This document shows, piece after piece, positions 59,366 to 64,000 of a stretch of DNA of 64,000 bases. The translations under genes were made by a program, and so were the position numbers. Under the pieces are notes generated by a model. It worked only from the letters and a program-made list of their open reading frames with translations, was not told where the DNA came from and did not search any database. Each line of letters opens with the position of its first letter. Positions within the stretch are counted from its first letter, which is position 1. The stretch lies in the IMG/VR virus record IMGVR_UViG_3300027858_000004, positions 62,001 to 126,000 of that record; one strand, 5' to 3'. Source of the stretch: a virus.

Positions 59366-59845
59366 TTAACTAATGTTAACTGTAGTGCTCAATCCACCAC
59401 TTACGGTGGAAGATGTTCCTGCATGTGTTGTAACACTACCACCAGAAAGAACAGCTAGTTTACCATTCACAAATACATTTTTTGTATTTCCAACTATTAC
59501 ACTTCCACTTGCGCTACTGTGAGCGCCACTAACATATTTACCACCGCTAGGAAGAGAATAGGTGTCAGTTTCAGTTGTTTTATCACCAACAACGATGGGT
59601 GATTTTCCTTGAATCTTTACATTGGTGACAGTTGCTGCTATTGTTCCGTTGATGGTGGCGCTAGTTGTGTAGGGTACGTCCTGTCTAATAGGATTTCCAC
59701 CTCCCCAACTATTGCAATATCCATCATCATCCCACCCATTGCAATATTCTGGAGTGTATCCAACTATCTCATTTACTGTGTAATTAATGTGATTGGACGC
59801 AGAAGTTTGTGAAATTGTTGCCCCTGATAATGCTATTTTTGCCAT
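59366..59845 (-). CDS. PAAR-like baseplate spike tip protein, 159 aa
   Basis: Beta-solenoid-like sequence: KIQGKSPIVVGDKTTETDTY, a glycine/serine-rich middle with HSSASGSVIVGNTKNVFVNG, and KLAVLSGGSVTTHAGTS. The alternating strands and the GSP/GNT + VFVNGK pattern fit PAAR-type spike tips. Cys and His residues near CNGWDDDGYCNSWGGG could bind metal. It lies directly after the Tal-like gene. Confidence 0.7.
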   Translation of the reverse strand: MAKIALSGATISQTSASNHINYTVNEIVGYTPEYCNGWDDDGYCNSWGGGNPIRQDVPYTTSATINGTIAATVTNVKIQGKSPIVVGDKTTETDTYSLPSGGKYVSGAHSSASGSVIVGNTKNVFVNGKLAVLSGGSVTTHAGTSSTVSGGLSTTVNIS

Positions 59846-59855
59846 TTTCTCACCT

Positions 59856-62800
59856 CTAATTTAAGTTGATTGCAGTACCCTTAATTGTTACTCCTGATGA
59901 GCTTAGTTCAATGTAGTTGTTGGCATCAACTTCTATTCTAACTACTTTACCCTTAGTGCGAATATCATGTGGTGTTTCTAGTAAAATTGAATCTTTAATA
60001 GAATCGTTCATGGCAATTTTTCTAGTGTTACCATCAATTCCTTTATACTCAAAAGAAAAAGTATCTCCTGTTTTATATAAGAATCCTTTATCATTTCCAT
60101 TTGCATCTCCAGCGCCCCATGTTGAATGAGGGTAAGAAGATTCTCCTGTTCCTTTTAAAGTTAATTCAAACTTGGTTCTTGCTGTATTGTCTGCGAATCC
60201 AGTATTTAACTGAATAAAATTATCTTTAATGAAAACATGGTCTTGGGGAACATTTGAGTTTAGGGTTCTTAATTTATTTACGGTTAAGTCAGAGATATAG
60301 CTACCAGTAACTTCATCAAGTATTGCTTCATCAAAGTCTTCATTTAGAACTATTAGTCTTCTAGCATAAAGCATTCCATCTGTTCCTAGCCACATTCTGT
60401 TTTCACCATTCACATCGATTGCAATACCTTCATTAGCGTTCAATCTAATCTGTTCGCCTTTATTACCGTTAATTGTAATACCTGTATTTTGGTCGAGTAT
60501 TATTTTTTCTCCTAATTCTCCATTTACAATTTTCAAGTTGTGTGTGACTAAATCTTGCGCATATAAGCTGCCATCTGTGTCTACTTTAAATTTATTAACA
60601 CAATCCACATCTATTGCAAAACCTCTATTTTTTGTCATGTAAATTAAAGAGTTATTAGTTCCTTTTAATATTGTTCCAAAATCAGTAGAAGGGGAGCACA
60701 TTGGGACTGAACCATATGGAATGTAACCTAACCACATTACAGGATTTGCACCATCAGATACAGTTCCCTTATTTCCTTCAAATTTGAAATATCCATCATC
60801 GTCAATTGCAGTTAAGTTCTTGGCTGTGAAATCTTCTACCCAGAATTCTCCATCTAAATTGGCATACATTTTCTTAACCCATTCAGAGCCAACTTTTTTC
60901 TCAATCATAAATCCATCGCAAGAAGTTGCGTGTACTCTATGTCTCCCATTATCAAGAAGCATTCCAAAGCATTCGCCTTTAGGGTCATCTGTAACTAGCC
61001 CCAATCTCATTTGCTCTTTTCCAGCTCTATCATAGATAGTTGTGCGAGAGCCACGAGTAATCCAAACTCCACTTGCATCCTCAATAGCAAGATTAACTCC
61101 AGAAATTATTTTTCCGTAAATTCTTTCCCCAACTATTCCTTCAGAAGTGATTGCATGTTTCCAAGAATTTCCTGAATCATTAGTTATTGCTAACATACCA
61201 TTTTGAATTACTAACCAAGTGTTCGGGTCTTCTAATGAACGCACAATAATTCCACGCTCGCTCATTTCAATTTGTTGCTCATAACCAGCAATCACTGAGT
61301 TTTTAATGGCATCCCACTTATTGTTGATTATATCGTTTATCATGCCATTGTTCTCTTCAGCTAAGTTCCATTTGTATTTATCCATATTAACAACTGTGGA
61401 TGTGTTCCCAGCATTATATAATAAATCCATCAGTTTTTTAGCATTATCTTTAATTTCTTTTTCATTGGCAATAGTTAAAGATATCTCTTTTGACTCAAAG
61501 CTGTAATTGATTTCAATTATCTTTGCCTGTATGTCAATATCCATTCTATTGTGTTTACCAACTACTGTGTCTCCTAGTACCAATTTACCCCAATCATTTT
61601 GTGCTTCAACAATTGATAAAAAATTAATAATATTCAACGTCATAGAAATTTTAGGCTCTCTAAATTCTTTGAATACTTCGTATCCTTCGTCCAATAAGTC
61701 CTGCTCATCTACAATTGCATCATTAGTGTATTCTTTCTCTATGATGAAATCATTTAATTCTAACAGTTGACTAGGCGATAGATTGTTTTCTGTTGCTACT
61801 AAGCTGTTTAGGATTGAAATTTGATTAATGATATTTCTTTCTTGAGCATCCAAACTAGAAATGAATATCATTTTAGCGTCTATTTCTTTATTTTTTTCAT
61901 TCATTCTTAATATGACTGCTTGATGTGCAGGAGTTCCATCTAGGAACTGAGAGTTTAAGATATCTCTCTCATCAAGAATTTTTACTAGCTCTGTTTGCAA
62001 GACACTCAACTTTTGCTCTTCCTGTTGAATTTCATCTTGTTTTAGGGTTAGATTTTTAGTTAGGGTGTCAAACTCACCTTGTTTAGAACTTAGAAGAGCT
62101 TTATAATTTTCTAAGGCAATACACAATTCATTGCTCATATAATCAGACTCGCTGGTTACTGTTCCATTTTTATCACGCTTAAAAGGGAACATATAATACG
62201 AAAAATCCTCAATATAATTAGAGCCAGTTGCAGAAAGATTCCTAATTGTCAATCCATCTTTACCATAAAGCTTTAAGCGTGTAATGGTTTCATTGGAATC
62301 CGAGCTAACAGTCATGCTATCAAGATATTTTCCTTTTTTAAATCTTAAGCCTTTGTTTGTTCCAACATTTTCTGGGCGATAGAAGTTAATTTTTAAATTG
62401 ACCGTATCCCATTTAATAACAGCATTGAACTTTTCAGCTAATTCATAGGTTGCTTGCAATGCAGTCTGCGAAGCTATTTCATGACTTCGATATTTTAAAT
62501 CGAAAGCAGAGTCAACATATCCAACTTTCCACTTTGAAAATTTCAAAATATCATTCATCATATATGAAAGATTCTTACTTTCTACAGACCATGCTCGAAT
62601 ATTTTTATCTGCAAGCTGTGTTCCTAATGAGAGGGCTTTATACTCAACATATTCATCATTTGAAACACCCTTACTTCTCTCATTAAACTGAAAATACTCA
62701 ATAGTACTTCCATATATTAATTTAAACAAATATCTATGTTTAATGTCCTTGATATTGGGATTGGTAATTGGAACCCTATCTTTTTCTATCATTGTTGGAA

Positions 62801-62963
62801 TCTTGAAGCTTATTTCATTTAGTGAACCCAACTTAGTAGAATAGTTTACTTCATGTGCTTCTGTGAGCTTAGCAATTGTTTTCTTATCTGGCTTGCATAA
62901 GAACAAACTGGCTTCAATTGGTTTTAGGTTTGGATTTATTTCTCCTAATTTCAATATTTTCAT
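59856..62963 (-). CDS. tail-associated (Tal-like) protein, 1035 aa
   Basis: The first about 420 residues match the pattern of siphophage tail-associated proteins (KLGSLNEISFKIPTMIEKDR, YKALSLGTQLADKN, ETITRLKLYGKDGLTI). A coiled coil spans residues 290-395 (TLKQDEIQQEEQKLSVLQTE). The C-terminal half is beta-rich, with repeats like LYAQDLVTHNLKIVNGE and LYARRLIVLNEDFDE. It forms the tail tip hub and contacts the host. No peptidase motif is apparent. Confidence 0.8.
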   Translation of the reverse strand: MKILKLGEINPNLKPIEASLFLCKPDKKTIAKLTEAHEVNYSTKLGSLNEISFKIPTMIEKDRVPITNPNIKDIKHRYLFKLIYGSTIEYFQFNERSKGVSNDEYVEYKALSLGTQLADKNIRAWSVESKNLSYMMNDILKFSKWKVGYVDSAFDLKYRSHEIASQTALQATYELAEKFNAVIKWDTVNLKINFYRPENVGTNKGLRFKKGKYLDSMTVSSDSNETITRLKLYGKDGLTIRNLSATGSNYIEDFSYYMFPFKRDKNGTVTSESDYMSNELCIALENYKALLSSKQGEFDTLTKNLTLKQDEIQQEEQKLSVLQTELVKILDERDILNSQFLDGTPAHQAVILRMNEKNKEIDAKMIFISSLDAQERNIINQISILNSLVATENNLSPSQLLELNDFIIEKEYTNDAIVDEQDLLDEGYEVFKEFREPKISMTLNIINFLSIVEAQNDWGKLVLGDTVVGKHNRMDIDIQAKIIEINYSFESKEISLTIANEKEIKDNAKKLMDLLYNAGNTSTVVNMDKYKWNLAEENNGMINDIINNKWDAIKNSVIAGYEQQIEMSERGIIVRSLEDPNTWLVIQNGMLAITNDSGNSWKHAITSEGIVGERIYGKIISGVNLAIEDASGVWITRGSRTTIYDRAGKEQMRLGLVTDDPKGECFGMLLDNGRHRVHATSCDGFMIEKKVGSEWVKKMYANLDGEFWVEDFTAKNLTAIDDDGYFKFEGNKGTVSDGANPVMWLGYIPYGSVPMCSPSTDFGTILKGTNNSLIYMTKNRGFAIDVDCVNKFKVDTDGSLYAQDLVTHNLKIVNGELGEKIILDQNTGITINGNKGEQIRLNANEGIAIDVNGENRMWLGTDGMLYARRLIVLNEDFDEAILDEVTGSYISDLTVNKLRTLNSNVPQDHVFIKDNFIQLNTGFADNTARTKFELTLKGTGESSYPHSTWGAGDANGNDKGFLYKTGDTFSFEYKGIDGNTRKIAMNDSIKDSILLETPHDIRTKGKVVRIEVDANNYIELSSSGVTIKGTAINLN

Positions 62964-62968
62964 CCTTT

Positions 62969-63610
62969 CTATTCTTGTAGTAGCTTACCTTGATAGCGGA
63001 TATCCATATCAAAATCTCCAGTTGTTTTTATATATGTTTCTCCAACATCTAGTTCCAACCATTCATTATTGTGATTGTCATATCTATAGACTCCTAAACT
63101 CTGCAAAGAAGAAACTATGTCCTCGCTCTCACAATCGATAAACACTTCCTCCTTATTTTGCAATGCAGTTAAAGACATTTTTTGTCCTGTCATGTAATTA
63201 GTTATAGAAATATCCCCATCACCATCTACTTTCCTAATCCACAACTTGGGTTTTAAAGGAAGGTCAGCGATATTTTCAAAAAACACATATGGAGCAAAAG
63301 ATATTTTAATTAATTGTAAGAATGGCTTATTAGTGGGGGAGATGGATGCAAAAATTACTTTGTATCTAAAGTAAAGCTGAGTTAGATTGTGTGAGCTTAA
63401 AAAATCTGTAGATTGCTTAAAGAATGGAGACCATTCAGTCCAATTGATATTATCATTGGACACTGAGTAGTAGAAATCCATTCGTTGATTATTAATATTA
63501 ATATCAGTTATATTTATAGAAACTATATATCTATCAAGATTATTTGAAATGTTGAATACTTGAGAAATATAGGTTCCATATGGCTTTGTGACTTCTGACC
63601 AAATTGGCAT
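62969..63610 (-). CDS. distal-tail-like or tail structural protein, 213 aa
   Basis: Beta-rich, begins MPIWSEVTKPYGTYISQVFN. Located directly before the Tal-like gene, where phages often carry a tail component. ATG after AGGATGTG. No family is certain. Confidence 0.6.
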   Translation of the reverse strand: MPIWSEVTKPYGTYISQVFNISNNLDRYIVSINITDININNQRMDFYYSVSNDNINWTEWSPFFKQSTDFLSSHNLTQLYFRYKVIFASISPTNKPFLQLIKISFAPYVFFENIADLPLKPKLWIRKVDGDGDISITNYMTGQKMSLTALQNKEEVFIDCESEDIVSSLQSLGVYRYDNHNNEWLELDVGETYIKTTGDFDMDIRYQGKLLQE

Positions 63611-63622
63611 TTACATCACATC

Positions 63623-64000
63623 CTATTCAATTTTCCCAAAAGGTCTAAAGTTACTAGCTGATGCAACTTGCTTCCATTTGATTGCTTTTTCTTTTCTCCA
63701 CACAACAGAGCCGTCAATATGTGTAATACCTTCGTTAACAGTATCCCATTTTGGTTCAACGATATCTGATAGACCTGAAGTTTCACAAATGTAATAGTAA
63801 ACTTTTGTTCCATCTGTAGAGAAAACAACATCATCAACTTCATAGTTGTAATTAGCCATCCATTGATTTCCTATTGCATCATAAAACTCTATATTCTTAT
63901 TTGTGAGAAAAGTTGGTGTTTTATTCATGGAGCGTCCACCAACTACACATTGGTAAGCATTTCCATTATCTGTGGTTGGTCGAACATAATCTCCAACCGT
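63623..64000 (-). CDS. partial structural protein with GDYVRP-type modules (runs past the window)
   Basis: The reading frame is open to the window edge on the minus strand, so the N-terminus lies outside; an internal ATG at 63928 is not needed as a start. It holds VGDYVRPTTDNGNAYQCVV near the edge and YEVDDVVFSTDGTKVYYYIC later, two copies of the short carbohydrate-binding-like module found in the gene at 57470. It ends IKWKQVASASNFRPFGKIE. Confidence 0.7.
   Translation of the reverse strand, partial: TVGDYVRPTTDNGNAYQCVVGGRSMNKTPTFLTNKNIEFYDAIGNQWMANYNYEVDDVVFSTDGTKVYYYICETSGLSDIVEPKWDTVNEGITHIDGSVVWRKEKAIKWKQVASASNFRPFGKIE

Noticed and set aside
1-64000. tRNA genes, rRNA, CRISPR arrays or insertion sequences
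   Set aside because: No cloverleaf, no repeat-spacer array and no transposase pattern was seen by eye.

Overview
The window is a contiguous piece of a low-GC temperate bacteriophage (or prophage) of a Bacillota host, most likely a Bacillus-group species. It looks like a distant relative of Bacillus subtilis phage SPbeta. The reasons are: a RecJ-like exonuclease, a DnaE-type polymerase and a 3D-domain protein lie in the same order as SPbeta yorK-yorL-yorM; there is an ATP-dependent DNA ligase, a phage ribonucleotide reductase operon with a group I intron, and an intron-split thymidylate synthase; a large serine integrase sits at the junction between early and late modules; and a 20-21 bp element (close to TTATAAACTATTTATTGACA) recurs between genes, recalling the SPBRE operators of SPbeta. 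SPbeta comparisons are from memory; no database was searched.

Layout. Positions 1-5.6 kb (+): small genes, an MBL-fold hydrolase that may be an anti-Pycsar (Apyc1-like) enzyme, a minimal P-loop NTPase, a SLOG/DUF1273 protein and RecJ. 5.6-12.3 kb (+): DnaE, 3D-domain protein and DNA ligase. 12.3-24.3 kb (+): about 40 mostly unrecognised genes, many under 100 codons (membrane proteins, a macro-domain protein, a tandem paralogue pair, a DUF1599-type protein). 24.3-33.1 kb (+): nucleotide metabolism, with nrdA (group I intron and GIY-YIG endonuclease), nrdB, flavodoxin, thioredoxin-like protein, MazG-like protein, sigma factor, and thyA (second related intron with an I-BmoI-like endonuclease). 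33.1-38.8 kb (+): RlaP-type nucleotidyltransferase, a metallopeptidase, an Rnl2-type RNA ligase, a phosphoesterase and dihydrofolate reductase. 39.0-42.8 kb (+): integration module (two-repeat Myb/SANT-like protein coupled to the integrase), then a strongly palindromic intergenic region, a host-type promoter and an L-asparaginase cargo gene, two small paralogues and an orphan recombinase zinc ribbon. 42.9-64 kb (-): the late module on the other strand, running from tail and baseplate proteins (Tal-like protein, PAAR-like tip, a run of SPRY, F5/8-type and LamG-like fibre proteins, and a beta-repeat protein) to the lysis genes (holin-like proteins and an M23 endolysin).

How it works together. 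The plus-strand genes supply replication, dNTP synthesis, possible RNA repair and counter-defence. Extended -10 promoters preceded by SPBRE-like repeats suggest control by one repressor. The two gene orders converge near 42.9 kb at a hairpin. The minus-strand genes are separated by clear intrinsic terminators, and three of them carry a shared AUACAA-loop hairpin touching the Shine-Dalgarno sequence.
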